A stretch of DNA of 6,581 nt from positions 1 through 6,581 of the forward strand of contig JAIDFD010000067.1 in assembly GCA_029054485.1 (NCBI GenBank), read 5' to 3'. Positions 1 through 5,721 of the stretch are shown here, piece by piece; the stretch's first letter is position 1, and every line of letters starts with the position of its first letter. The position numbers were made by a program, and so were the translations under genes. The DNA is from Clostridia bacterium (GTDB taxonomy: Bacteria; Bacillota; Clostridia; Christensenellales; Borkfalkiaceae). A model generated the notes under the pieces. That model was not told the DNA's origin and ran no database searches. It saw nothing but the letters and a program-made list of their open reading frames with translations.

Positions 1-1377
1 GCCCATCATAGAGCCGATTGCAACGAGGTTGTCAAAGTCCATTGCAATGTCTATATGCTTTGCGGGAATACAGCCGCCCGAGGGGCCGCCCGTCTGCGCC
101 GCCTTAAAGGCTTTGCCGTGCGGTATTCCGCCGCCGATGTCGTAGATTATCGTCTTTAAAGTAGTACCCATGGGAACTTCGACAAGTCCCACGTTGTTAA
201 TTTTTCCGCCGACGGCAAACACTTTCGTTCCCTTGGATTTTTCGGTACCGATAGAAGAGAACCAGTGATAGCCGTTCAAAATTATGGGCGCGATGTTCGC
301 CCACGTTTCAACGTTGTTCAAAACGGTGGGTTTTTTGAAAAGTCCGCACTGCGCCGAGAAGGGCGGTCTGGGTCTGGGTTCGCCCCTGTGACCCTCGATA
401 GAAGCCATAAGCGCGGTTTCTTCGCCGCAGACGAACGCGCCCGCGCCGAGGCGGATATGTATATCGAAGTCAAATCCGCTTCCCAAAATGTTTTTGCCGA
501 GAAGTCCGTATTCGCGCGCCTGCCTGATTGCTATATTCAGCCTTTCAACCGCAATGGGGTACTCGGCTCGCACATAAATATATCCCTCGTCCGCGCCGAC
601 CGCGTAGCCCGCTATCGCCATAGCTTCCAGAACGGTGTGGGGGTCGCCCTCTAAAACCGAGCGGTCCATAAACGCGCCGGGGTCGCCCTCGTCCGCGTTA
701 CAGCAAACGTATTTTTTGTCGCCCTCGGCAATTCTTGTCAGGTGCCACTTCGTTCCCGTGGGGAAGCCCGCGCCGCCCCTGCCGCGAAGTCCCGCTTTTT
801 TGACTTCTTCGATTACGTCCTCGGGGGACATTTCAAACAGCGCCTTGGAAAGTGCGGAGTAGTCGCCAGCGGCGATTGCTTCGTCTATGCTTTCCGCCGC
901 GATAACGCCGCAGTTACGAAGAGCTATTCGCATCTGGTGTTTATAGAACGGAATTTCGGAGAAGGGAATAATGCTTCCGTCCTCGTGTACCGTTTCCGCA
1001 TAGAGAAGCTCGGTCACGGGCTTGCCGCCGTAGACGAGGTGGTTTTCCGCAACCGTCTTTGCGTGTTCGGGGGTCATCTGCGAGTAGAACGCGCCCTCGG
1101 GATAGACTATCATTATAGGTCCTAACGCGCACAGTCCGAAGCAACCCGTTTTTACGATTAAAACGTCGTTTATTTTAAGTTCTTTGAAAGATTGTTCAAG
1201 CTGTTCGATAACCTTTAACGAATGGGAAGAAGTGCAACCCGTTCCGCCGCAGACGAGAACTTGTTTTCTGTACGCGGTATTTTTTGCAAGCTTTTCAGCC
1301 TGTTCGCGCACTATCTTTCTTACGTTGATTAAATCCGCTTTTTCGGCGGCGATTTTTTTAAGTTGTTCGCAAGTCAT
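1..1377 (-). CDS. hydB: NAD(P)H-dependent [FeFe]-hydrogenase flavoprotein subunit HydB/HndC (NuoF family), 3' part missing
   Basis: Minus-strand frame open from ATG at 1377 to the window edge (459 codons; the C-terminus lies outside). Family role: the FMN and Fe-S subunit that oxidises or reduces NAD(P)H in soluble HydABC/Hnd hydrogenases, cytoplasmic. Seen here: an N-terminal thioredoxin-like [2Fe-2S] domain with C43, C48 (VCGGTGC), C79 and C83 (TGCFGLC). The Nqo1 core follows, with the FMN-binding loop GLRGRGGAGFPTGTKW at 197-212, NADEGDPGAFMDR at 227-239, the NADH-site segment LGAGAFVCGEETA at 310-322, and NNVETWAN at 354-361. GGPSGGCIP at 430-438 opens the segment leading to the SLBB domain. 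The NqoF-type [4Fe-4S] motif and the C-terminal ferredoxin clusters expected of HydB would lie further left. The N-terminal [2Fe-2S] domain separates it from respiratory NuoF, which lacks one. The start is 12 nt after the upstream hydC stop, with AAGGG at 1391-1387 as a modest ribosome site. A formate-dehydrogenase-linked paralogue is possible; HydA would decide. Confidence 0.93.
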   Translation of the reverse strand, partial: MTCEQLKKIAAEKADLINVRKIVREQAEKLAKNTAYRKQVLVCGGTGCTSSHSLKVIEQLEQSFKELKINDVLIVKTGCFGLCALGPIMIVYPEGAFYSQMTPEHAKTVAENHLVYGGKPVTELLYAETVHEDGSIIPFSEIPFYKHQMRIALRNCGVIAAESIDEAIAAGDYSALSKALFEMSPEDVIEEVKKAGLRGRGGAGFPTGTKWHLTRIAEGDKKYVCCNADEGDPGAFMDRSVLEGDPHTVLEAMAIAGYAVGADEGYIYVRAEYPIAVERLNIAIRQAREYGLLGKNILGSGFDFDIHIRLGAGAFVCGEETALMASIEGHRGEPRPRPPFSAQCGLFKKPTVLNNVETWANIAPIILNGYHWFSSIGTEKSKGTKVFAVGGKINNVGLVEVPMGTTLKTIIYDIGGGIPHGKAFKAAQTGGPSGGCIPAKHIDIAMDFDNLVAIGSMMG

Positions 1378-1389
1378 TTTTTTTCGCCC

Positions 1390-1878
1390 TTAGTCCTTTA
1401 AATATTTGTCCAGAATTCCTGCAACGTCGTGTTCGGTCAGCTTGCCGTAAACCTCGCCGTCTATAATAACCACAGGCGCAAGTCCGCACGCGCCCACACA
1501 GCGGCAGTTTTCAATCGAAAACTTTTTGTCGGGCGTACATTCGCCGCAGCGGATTCCAAGCTCTCTTTCTATAGCCGAAAGAATTTTGTCGCTTCCCTTA
1601 ACGTAGCAAGCCGTGCCGAGGCAGACTGATATTTTGTGTTTGCCCTTGGGGTTTAAGGAAAACTGCGAGTAAAAGGTAGCAACTCCGTAAACCTCGGCAA
1701 GGGGCAAGTTCAGCTCTTCGGCAATCACGGTCTGAACCTCTGCGGGAAGATAGCCGTAAATATCCTGCGCCTCGTGCAAAACGGGCATAAGCGCGCCCGC
1801 TTCGCCGCGGTGTTCTTCTATGCAAGCCAACAGCTTTTTCATCTGTTCGGGCGTGCCTTCAAAAACGTTTTGTGCCAT
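1390..1878 (-). CDS. hydC: [2Fe-2S] subunit HydC / NuoE-like of NAD(P)H-dependent hydrogenase
   Basis: 162-residue protein of the 24-kDa NuoE/HydC family, which passes electrons within soluble NADH-linked hydrogenase or dehydrogenase complexes in the cytoplasm. The N-terminal helical part includes LMPVLHEAQDIYGYLP (30-45) and EVYGVATFYSQF (62-73), both hallmarks of the family. The thioredoxin-like part carries the ligands C86 and C91 (CLGTAC) and C127 and C131 (CVGAC), in the family's Cx4C...Cx3C pattern. Length is normal. I chose ATG at 1878 rather than the in-frame ATG at 1902 because AGGAG at 1889-1885 lies 6 nt upstream of 1878 and would fall inside the longer version. First gene of a leftward operon with hydB, 12 nt apart. 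The gene order HydC-HydB is that of bifurcating-type hydrogenase operons, with HydA usually next. It could equally belong to an NAD-linked formate dehydrogenase; the neighbouring HydB type makes hydrogenase likelier. Confidence 0.93.
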   Translation of the reverse strand: MAQNVFEGTPEQMKKLLACIEEHRGEAGALMPVLHEAQDIYGYLPAEVQTVIAEELNLPLAEVYGVATFYSQFSLNPKGKHKISVCLGTACYVKGSDKILSAIERELGIRCGECTPDKKFSIENCRCVGACGLAPVVIIDGEVYGKLTEHDVAGILDKYLKD

Positions 1879-1891
1879 TACATTCTCCTGC

Positions 1892-1907
1892 AACCAAATC
1901 ATTGGTT
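1892..1907 (-). repeat. Short inverted repeat in the hydC leader, next to the ribosome site
   Basis: AACCAA-4 nt-TTGGTT, a perfect 6-bp inverted repeat located 2 nt before the hydC AGGAG (1889-1885) and downstream of the hydC promoter. As RNA it would form a small hairpin beside the ribosome site; as DNA it could be a weak operator. The half-site ATTGGTT recurs at 2058-2064. The repeat is seen directly; any regulatory role is inference. Confidence 0.3.
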
Positions 1908-1936
1908 TAATTAAATAAATATTTTAATACTGATTA

Positions 1937-1966
1937 ATTATACCACGGTTTTATGACAAATTACAA
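1937..1966 (-). promoter_or_regulatory. Promoter of the hydC-hydB operon
   Basis: Read on the minus strand: -35 TTGTAA (1966-1961), an 18-nt spacer, and a perfect -10 TATAAT (1942-1937) preceded by TGG, an extended -10 element. Transcription would start near 1930, giving a leader of about 50 nt to the hydC ATG at 1878. I looked for a clean Rex-type operator (TTGTTAA-N4-TTAACAA), which often controls such hydrogenases, and did not find one. Confidence 0.7.
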
Positions 1967-2091
1967 ATATATATCTTATGTTTTGACAAAAAAATATTGG
2001 TAAATCCGGCTAATCCCCGCGTATGCCTTAGGGGCGGTTTTTATTATAATTTAATATATTGGTTCATTTAATATGAGTAGTTAAAAAAGTG

Positions 2092-2124
2092 AAAAAACGG
2101 CGGCGGACTTTTCGTCCGCCGCCG
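2092..2124 (-). terminator. Strong leftward intrinsic terminator (GC-rich hairpin plus U6)
   Basis: A perfect 11-bp stem, CGGCGGCGGAC (2098-2108) with GTCCGCCGCCG (2114-2124), and a 5-nt loop. On the minus strand it is followed directly by six U residues (2097-2092). On the plus strand the hairpin is followed by CCATATATTT, which is not a proper U-tract, so the terminator points left. No minus-strand protein gene lies upstream of it, so it either ends the candidate small RNA or insulates the hydC promoter. Confidence 0.8.
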
Positions 2125-2250
2125 CCATATATTTGCGCACATTGGACGATGCGGTCATAAATAGCGAGAATGCGCCATATAGCCGTTTTATTTTTGTATT
2201 TTCGATTATAAAATACACGATTTGCCGTAAAAAAAATCTATTCGGCAAAA
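2092..2250 (-). ncRNA. Candidate small RNA of about 160 nt, no known family recognised
   Basis: Inferred transcript from the leftward promoter at 2257-2285 (start near 2250) to the leftward terminator at 2092-2124. No protein of more than about 26 residues is encoded on this strand, and none has a ribosome site. Three stems can be drawn. The first is UUUGCCG/CGGCAAA (2249-2243 with 2227-2221) around a U-rich 15-nt loop. The second is GCGCAUU/AAUGUGC (2175-2169 with 2143-2137). The third is the terminator stem. The middle stem needs one G-U pair, which is allowed only if the minus strand is the RNA (the plus strand would have A-C). Promoter, folding and terminator agree, but there is no family match that I know and expression is unproven. 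Confidence 0.42.
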
Positions 2251-2256
2251 AGCGAC

Positions 2257-2285
2257 ATTATAGGATAATAAAAGTGGTTATTCAA
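2257..2285 (-). promoter_or_regulatory. Leftward promoter of the candidate small RNA
   Basis: Read on the minus strand: -35 TTGAAT (2285-2280), a 17-nt spacer, and a perfect -10 TATAAT (2262-2257), with a start near 2250. A second TATAAT lies further downstream at 2210-2205 but has no good -35 at the right distance. It is divergent from the promoter at 2319-2348, and the inverted repeat at 2299-2325 lies just upstream. Confidence 0.5.
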
Positions 2286-2298
2286 CAATTAATTACCG

Positions 2299-2325
2299 TT
2301 GGCAAGGCGGTGCGTTGCTTGCCAA
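2299..2325. promoter_or_regulatory. Inverted repeat between divergent promoters, likely operator
   Basis: A perfect 8-bp inverted repeat, TTGGCAAG (2299-2306) and CTTGCCAA (2318-2325), with 11 nt between. The half-site centres are 19 bp apart, close to two helical turns, as dimeric regulators need. The right arm contains the -35 box of the rightward promoter, and the left arm lies about 14 bp upstream of the leftward -35. The outer flanks also match imperfectly (ACAATTAAT against ATTATTGT). A regulator bound here could control both directions. The regulator is unknown and not encoded in the window. Confidence 0.5.
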
Positions 2326-2348
2326 ATTATTGTGCGCGGCGGTATAAT
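2319..2348 (+). promoter_or_regulatory. Promoter of the 57-residue gene
   Basis: -35 TTGCCA (2319-2324), an 18-nt spacer, and a perfect -10 TATAAT (2343-2348). Transcription would start near 2355, leaving a leader of about 34 nt before the ATG at 2389. The -35 box is inside the right arm of the inverted repeat at 2299-2325, so binding there would most simply repress. Confidence 0.65.
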
Positions 2349-2388
2349 ATAAATATCAATAACGCATATGAACGCGAAGGAGTACTCA

Positions 2389-2562
2389 ATGAAAAACGAA
2401 CTTATGAACGAGCCGAATGTTTCGGCAAACAGCCTGCTTGAAGAAATGTTACCCCTTTTACATGATTACTTTATCGGAGAATTAGGCATCGACGGTAAAG
2501 GAATTACATATTGCATGCCTAACGGACAGAAGTTTGTGATAAGTGCGGAAATGTGCAGATAA
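2389..2562 (+). CDS. Small protein of 57 residues, function unknown
   Basis: I do not recognise this protein. Reasons to call it a gene: AAGGAG (2377-2382) lies 6 nt before ATG 2389, a strong promoter lies at 2319-2348, and a strong terminator starts 11 nt after the stop. It is therefore a complete single-gene unit. The in-frame ATG at 2368 is rejected because it has no ribosome site and would place AAGGAG inside the gene. The sequence has a polar, Asn-rich start (1-14), a probable amphipathic helix at about 15-31 (SLLEEMLPLLHDYFIG), then a likely beta-hairpin around GITYCMPNGQKFVISAE (38-54), with Cys42 and Cys56. There is no signal peptide and no membrane segment, so it is probably cytoplasmic. 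The helix-plus-hairpin layout would suit a small binding or regulatory protein, but no function can be assigned. Confidence 0.75.
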   Translation: MKNELMNEPNVSANSLLEEMLPLLHDYFIGELGIDGKGITYCMPNGQKFVISAEMCR

Positions 2563-2573
2563 AACGAAAAAAG

Positions 2574-2612
2574 ACAGCCGACGGAAAAATTCCGTCGGCT
2601 GTTTTATTTTTT
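2574..2612 (+). terminator. Strong intrinsic terminator after the 57-residue gene
   Basis: A perfect 13-bp stem, ACAGCCGACGGAA (2574-2586) with TTCCGTCGGCTGT (2590-2602), a 3-nt AAA loop, then a T-rich run (TTTTATTTTTT) to 2612. It separates the small gene from the GH43 operon, whose promoter begins 24 nt later. The A-rich left flank would give some terminator activity in the other direction as well. Confidence 0.9.
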
Positions 2613-2635
2613 CACAAAAATTTGCGGGCAAAATC

Positions 2636-2652
2636 TTGAAAAGGATTTTCAA
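2636..2652. promoter_or_regulatory. Palindrome over the -35 box, candidate repressor operator
   Basis: TTGAAAAGGATTTTCAA: perfect 7-bp arms around GGA. It lies fully over the -35 box and the start of the spacer, the usual place for a repressor site. It does not match the cre (CcpA) pattern that I know. The window encodes no LacI-, AraC- or GntR-type regulator, so the binding protein is unknown. The low-complexity A/T arms leave some room for chance. Confidence 0.4.
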
Positions 2653-2664
2653 AAGTGGTAAAAT
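2636..2664 (+). promoter_or_regulatory. Promoter of the GH43-MATE-deacetylase operon
   Basis: -35 TTGAAA (2636-2641), a 17-nt spacer, and -10 TAAAAT (2659-2664) preceded by TGG, an extended -10. The start would be near 2671 with a leader of about 29 nt. A palindrome covers the -35 box, so the promoter is probably regulated, plausibly by sugar availability. Confidence 0.7.
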
Positions 2665-2699
2665 TATTAAGTCTTGATATTACTTTTCGGAGAAAGATT

Positions 2700-4193
2700 A
2701 TGAGATACGAAAACCCCGTAATTCAAAGCGATTATTCCGACCCCGACGTAATCCGCGTCGGAAGTGATTTTTTCATGGTTTCGTCCAGCTTCAACTTTGT
2801 GCCGGGCGTGCCCGTTCTGCACTCGAAAAATCTTGTTGAGTGGCGGATAATCAACTACGTTTTTGATAAAATCCCCTTTGAGGGGTATGACAAAGTCTTG
2901 CACGGCAACGGCGCGTGGGCGCCTTCAATCCGTTGCCATATGGGTAAATTTTACTGCCTTATTCCCTTTCCGGACGAGGGTGTTTACGTTTCGACGGCGG
3001 ATAACCCTTACGGCAAATGGTCGCCCCTTCGTCCGCTGATAAAACGCAAGGGATTAATAGACCCCTGCCCGATATGGACGGACGGCGGGTGCTATATCGT
3101 ATGCGCGTTTGCAAAGAGCCGCGCGGGGTTCAACTCCAAACTCGCCCTGTTCGAGGCGGACGAGCAGTTATATTCCGCGGACGAAAATTATACGGTAATA
3201 TACAACGGCGAAAATCTTGCGCCTACGGTGGAGGGTCCCAAGATTTACAGAATAGGAAAATACTTTCATATCCTCGCACCCTGCGGCGGAGTTAAAAACG
3301 GCTGGCAGGTTGACTTGCGGTCTGAAAATATCTACGGACCGTATGAGACGAAAGTCGTTTTAATGCAGGGCGGCACGGAAATAAACGGTCCCCATCAGGG
3401 CGCGCTTATCGATGTAGACGATAGCGGAAAGCTTGCCTTTATGCACTTTCAGGACAAGGGCGGGTACGGAAGAGTGGTTCACCTGCAACCCGCGCAAATC
3501 GTAAACGGCTGGATAATGCCGGGAGATACGGACGGCTGTCTTGCCGGAACGCCCGCCTCAGGCGGCGAGTATCCCGTGGATATAAAGACCGATTATAAAA
3601 TAGATCCGGACGATTCGTTTAAAGAAAAGCTTTCCCCCGTGTGGCAAAATCCCGCCAACCCCGAAGAGGGTTGGTACGAAATGAAGGGCGGGCTTAAACT
3701 CAACTGCGTGCCCCATTCGGGAAATTTAGGCAGTGCGCCCCAGCTGTTTTTGCAAAAGGCGCCCTATCTGAATTTTTCCGCAAAAACCAAGTGCAGGCTC
3801 AGTCTTTCGAACGACGGCAACGAGGCGGGCTTTGTAATGTTCGGCAGGGAATACGCTTACGTCTGCGTGGTAAGGCGCGAGGGGCAAAACTTCCTTGAAA
3901 TACGCAAGGGCACAATCGGCGGTCGCGATGAAACGATTGCAAGAAGCCAGCCCTACGATGACGATTATATTACGTTCAGCGTTTCGGTAAAATATGAAGA
4001 ACGCAACAAGCTCACCTACAAATTCAGCGCGGGCGGAAGCGCGTTCACCCATAAATTTTATGCTCCGGGCGGCGTGTGGACGGGCGCGAGAATGGGCGTT
4101 TATGCGCGGTCGGAAGAGCGGGGCGGATACGCAACTTTCAAATTTTTCAAAGTGGTCTGCACCGACAACAGAGTAGGCAATATTACCGGTTGA
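2700..4193 (+). CDS. Glycoside hydrolase family 43, beta-xylosidase / alpha-L-arabinofuranosidase type
   Basis: 497-residue protein without a signal peptide, so cytoplasmic. GH43 enzymes are inverting glycosidases that release xylose or arabinose from hemicellulose oligosaccharides. Seen: a five-bladed-propeller domain at about 4-290 with the catalytic triad in its usual contexts. These are the base D14 in YSDPDVIRVG, the pKa-modulating D121 in GLIDPCP, and the acid E178 in TVEGPKIY; H232 (GPHQG) is also in place. A beta-sandwich domain of the GH43 C-terminal, concanavalin-like type follows at about 305-490, including SAPQLFLQKAP and NDGNEAGFVMFG. Length is normal for this two-domain form. 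I chose ATG 2700 because GGAG (2689-2692) stands 7 nt before it. An in-frame GTG at 2655 would begin inside the promoter's spacer. First gene of an operon; 46 nt with no terminator lead to the MATE gene. The substrate (xylosidase or arabinofuranosidase) cannot be decided from sequence alone. Confidence 0.93.
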   Translation: MRYENPVIQSDYSDPDVIRVGSDFFMVSSSFNFVPGVPVLHSKNLVEWRIINYVFDKIPFEGYDKVLHGNGAWAPSIRCHMGKFYCLIPFPDEGVYVSTADNPYGKWSPLRPLIKRKGLIDPCPIWTDGGCYIVCAFAKSRAGFNSKLALFEADEQLYSADENYTVIYNGENLAPTVEGPKIYRIGKYFHILAPCGGVKNGWQVDLRSENIYGPYETKVVLMQGGTEINGPHQGALIDVDDSGKLAFMHFQDKGGYGRVVHLQPAQIVNGWIMPGDTDGCLAGTPASGGEYPVDIKTDYKIDPDDSFKEKLSPVWQNPANPEEGWYEMKGGLKLNCVPHSGNLGSAPQLFLQKAPYLNFSAKTKCRLSLSNDGNEAGFVMFGREYAYVCVVRREGQNFLEIRKGTIGGRDETIARSQPYDDDYITFSVSVKYEERNKLTYKFSAGGSAFTHKFYAPGGVWTGARMGVYARSEERGGYATFKFFKVVCTDNRVGNITG

Positions 4194-4239
4194 ATTCATT
4201 GTTACAAGTAAATAGCGCAAAATAATTAAAGGGGGTAAT

Positions 4240-5721
4240 ATGCAACGGACAAAACAAAAATATACGCTGTTTTCGGCTAAGGCGCTCGCACTGCTGATTA
4301 TCCCTATCGTGATAGAAGCCGCACTTTCGATGTCTTTGGGACTTGTGGACTCGTTCATGGTCAAGGATATAGGCAACCTCGGTAACGCGGTCAGCGCGGT
4401 TTCAAACGTAGACCAGATTTCAAATCTTTTAATTCAGCTCTTCGTTGCGTTCGGCGTGGGCGGTGCGGTGATAACCTCGCAATATCTCGGCGCAAACAAA
4501 GCCGAGGACGCCAACAAGAGCGCGAAGCAGCTCATTGTGATTATGTTGTTGTTTTCCTTTGTGGTAACGGCAATCTGTCTTGGCTTGAACCACCAGATAG
4601 TAAACCTGTTTTTCGGCGGAAACAACGGCAACGGCGAGTATCTCGGCTACGCATATACCTACTTCTATTTTATGGCGGCGTCCTTCCCGTTTATGGCGCT
4701 GTTCAACGCGTGCGCCGCGCTTTTGAGGGCGCAGCGCAAGAGTATGAACACTATGCTTTCGGGCGCGATTTCGTTCGCGCTCAACGTGGGCTGTAACGCG
4801 CTGTTTATCTATCTCTTCAAATGGGGAATAGCGGGCGCGGCGGCGGCAACGCTTATTGCGCGTATCTTCCCCGCGGTGTTCCTCGTTATACTTCTTTCGC
4901 GCAAATCCAATCTGGTGCGCATAAAGGTATTTGAAAAATTCCGCTTCGACGGAACAATGCTTAAAAAAATAATGCGGCTCGCCGTTCCCAGCGGGATAGA
5001 GAACTGCCTGTTTCAGCTTGGCAAGCTTTTGACGGTTTCCTTTATAACCGTGGGGATATACTGGGTCAACGGCGTAAATATTGACAACACCGCAAACACT
5101 ATAGGCTACAACATAAACACCATAAGCTGTATCTTCGGCAACGGCGTAAACACCGCGATTTTAACCGTGGTGGGGCAGGCGGTCGGCACGGGAATTATCC
5201 CGCAGGTCAAGCACTATATAAAAAAGATGCTTGCAATTTCATATATAGGCAACGCGGTGAACGTGGGAATTACCATGGCGCTTTCGCCCCTTTTAATATC
5301 GGTGTTTGCAAACAATGTCACGCCAGAAACGACCGCGCTCGCGCAAAAAATATTATGGCTGTGTCTGTCCGTACAGGTAGTGACCTATCCGCTGTCCTTC
5401 GGTATGCCCGCAATATTAAAAGCTAACTCCGATGTGCGTTACGTTATGGCGGCGGCGCTCGCCTCGATGATAGTTATGCGCGTGGGGCTGTGCTATATTT
5501 TAACTTGCGACTGGGCGGGAATACGACTCGGAGCAATGGGGCTTTGGATAGGAATGGTTGCGGACTGGGCGGTGCGGAGTATGCTCTTTTCCGGCAGGTA
5601 TCTCTCGGGCAGGTGGAAAACTTCGTCCGGACTTTTAAAGCCGGTTGAAGTCTACGGCGAGAGCGAAAGGGTTGCGGAAGAGGAGCTTCAAAAAATATTT
5701 GAAAAGAGGGCTGAAAAATGA
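4240..5721 (+). CDS. MATE-family multidrug/oligosaccharidyl-lipid/polysaccharide-type transporter
   Basis: 493-residue polytopic membrane protein with the two-fold MatE repeat and 12 predicted helices. Approximate helices are 14-36, 57-80, 96-118, 136-160, 173-193, 196-220, then a basic loop at 221-245, then 246-275, 288-312, 327-355, 366-392, 400-422 and 430-452. Family hallmarks are the N-terminal IPIVIEAALSMSLGLVDSFM (21-40), FGVGGAVITSQYLGANK (71-87), and the end GLWIGMVADWAVRSMLF (434-450). A charged tail of about 40 residues (454-493) follows. MATE proteins export cationic drugs or metabolites using H+ or Na+ gradients. The GGGGG-rich ribosome site at 4231-4235 lies close to ATG 4240. 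It sits between a GH43 gene and a deacetylase gene and is translationally coupled to the latter, so it is likely tied to carbohydrate use or to export of something released from the plant material. The substrate is unknown, and sugar uptake is not an established MATE activity. Confidence 0.9.
   Translation: MQRTKQKYTLFSAKALALLIIPIVIEAALSMSLGLVDSFMVKDIGNLGNAVSAVSNVDQISNLLIQLFVAFGVGGAVITSQYLGANKAEDANKSAKQLIVIMLLFSFVVTAICLGLNHQIVNLFFGGNNGNGEYLGYAYTYFYFMAASFPFMALFNACAALLRAQRKSMNTMLSGAISFALNVGCNALFIYLFKWGIAGAAAATLIARIFPAVFLVILLSRKSNLVRIKVFEKFRFDGTMLKKIMRLAVPSGIENCLFQLGKLLTVSFITVGIYWVNGVNIDNTANTIGYNINTISCIFGNGVNTAILTVVGQAVGTGIIPQVKHYIKKMLAISYIGNAVNVGITMALSPLLISVFANNVTPETTALAQKILWLCLSVQVVTYPLSFGMPAILKANSDVRYVMAAALASMIVMRVGLCYILTCDWAGIRLGAMGLWIGMVADWAVRSMLFSGRYLSGRWKTSSGLLKPVEVYGESERVAEEELQKIFEKRAEK

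Larger units (their letters stand above)
1879..2388. other. Signal-rich intergenic region between hydC and the small gene
   Basis: About 510 AT-rich bases with no protein gene I can support. From left to right it holds the hydC leader with a short inverted repeat, the hydC promoter, and about 100 bases (1967-2091) with nothing convincing. A GC-rich leftward terminator follows, then a candidate leftward small RNA with its promoter, a perfect inverted repeat, and the rightward promoter of the 57-residue gene. Frames that stay open here lack ribosome sites and change character into other genes' frames. Confidence 0.8.

Noticed and set aside
265..1125. Several plus-strand frames of 75-129 codons
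   Set aside because: They run opposite hydB, whose frame carries all Nqo1 motifs; no homology or ribosome site is seen.
1937..1966. Possible Rex operator at the hydC promoter (TTGTAATTTGTCA)
   Set aside because: It resembles one half-site only; the second, inverted half is missing.
1983..2011. Perfect plus-strand TTGACA at 1983-1988
   Set aside because: No -10 box at 16-18 nt and no rightward gene that needs it.
2013..2045. CCCC...GGGG followed by a T-rich run, possible rightward terminator
   Set aside because: Only a 4-bp stem with a 12-nt loop and two competing poor pairings; no rightward gene precedes it.
2133..2441. 102-codon plus-strand frame
   Set aside because: No ribosome site, runs across both candidate promoters, and ends inside the better-supported 57-residue gene in another frame.
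2655..2699. Upstream GTG start giving a 512-residue GH43 protein
   Set aside because: The extension begins inside the promoter, before the -10 box, and lacks a ribosome site; GGAG stands correctly before ATG 2700.
3726..4376. 216-codon minus-strand frame
   Set aside because: Lies opposite the end of the GH43 gene and the start of the MATE gene, both with clear family motifs; its composition is that of a shadow frame.
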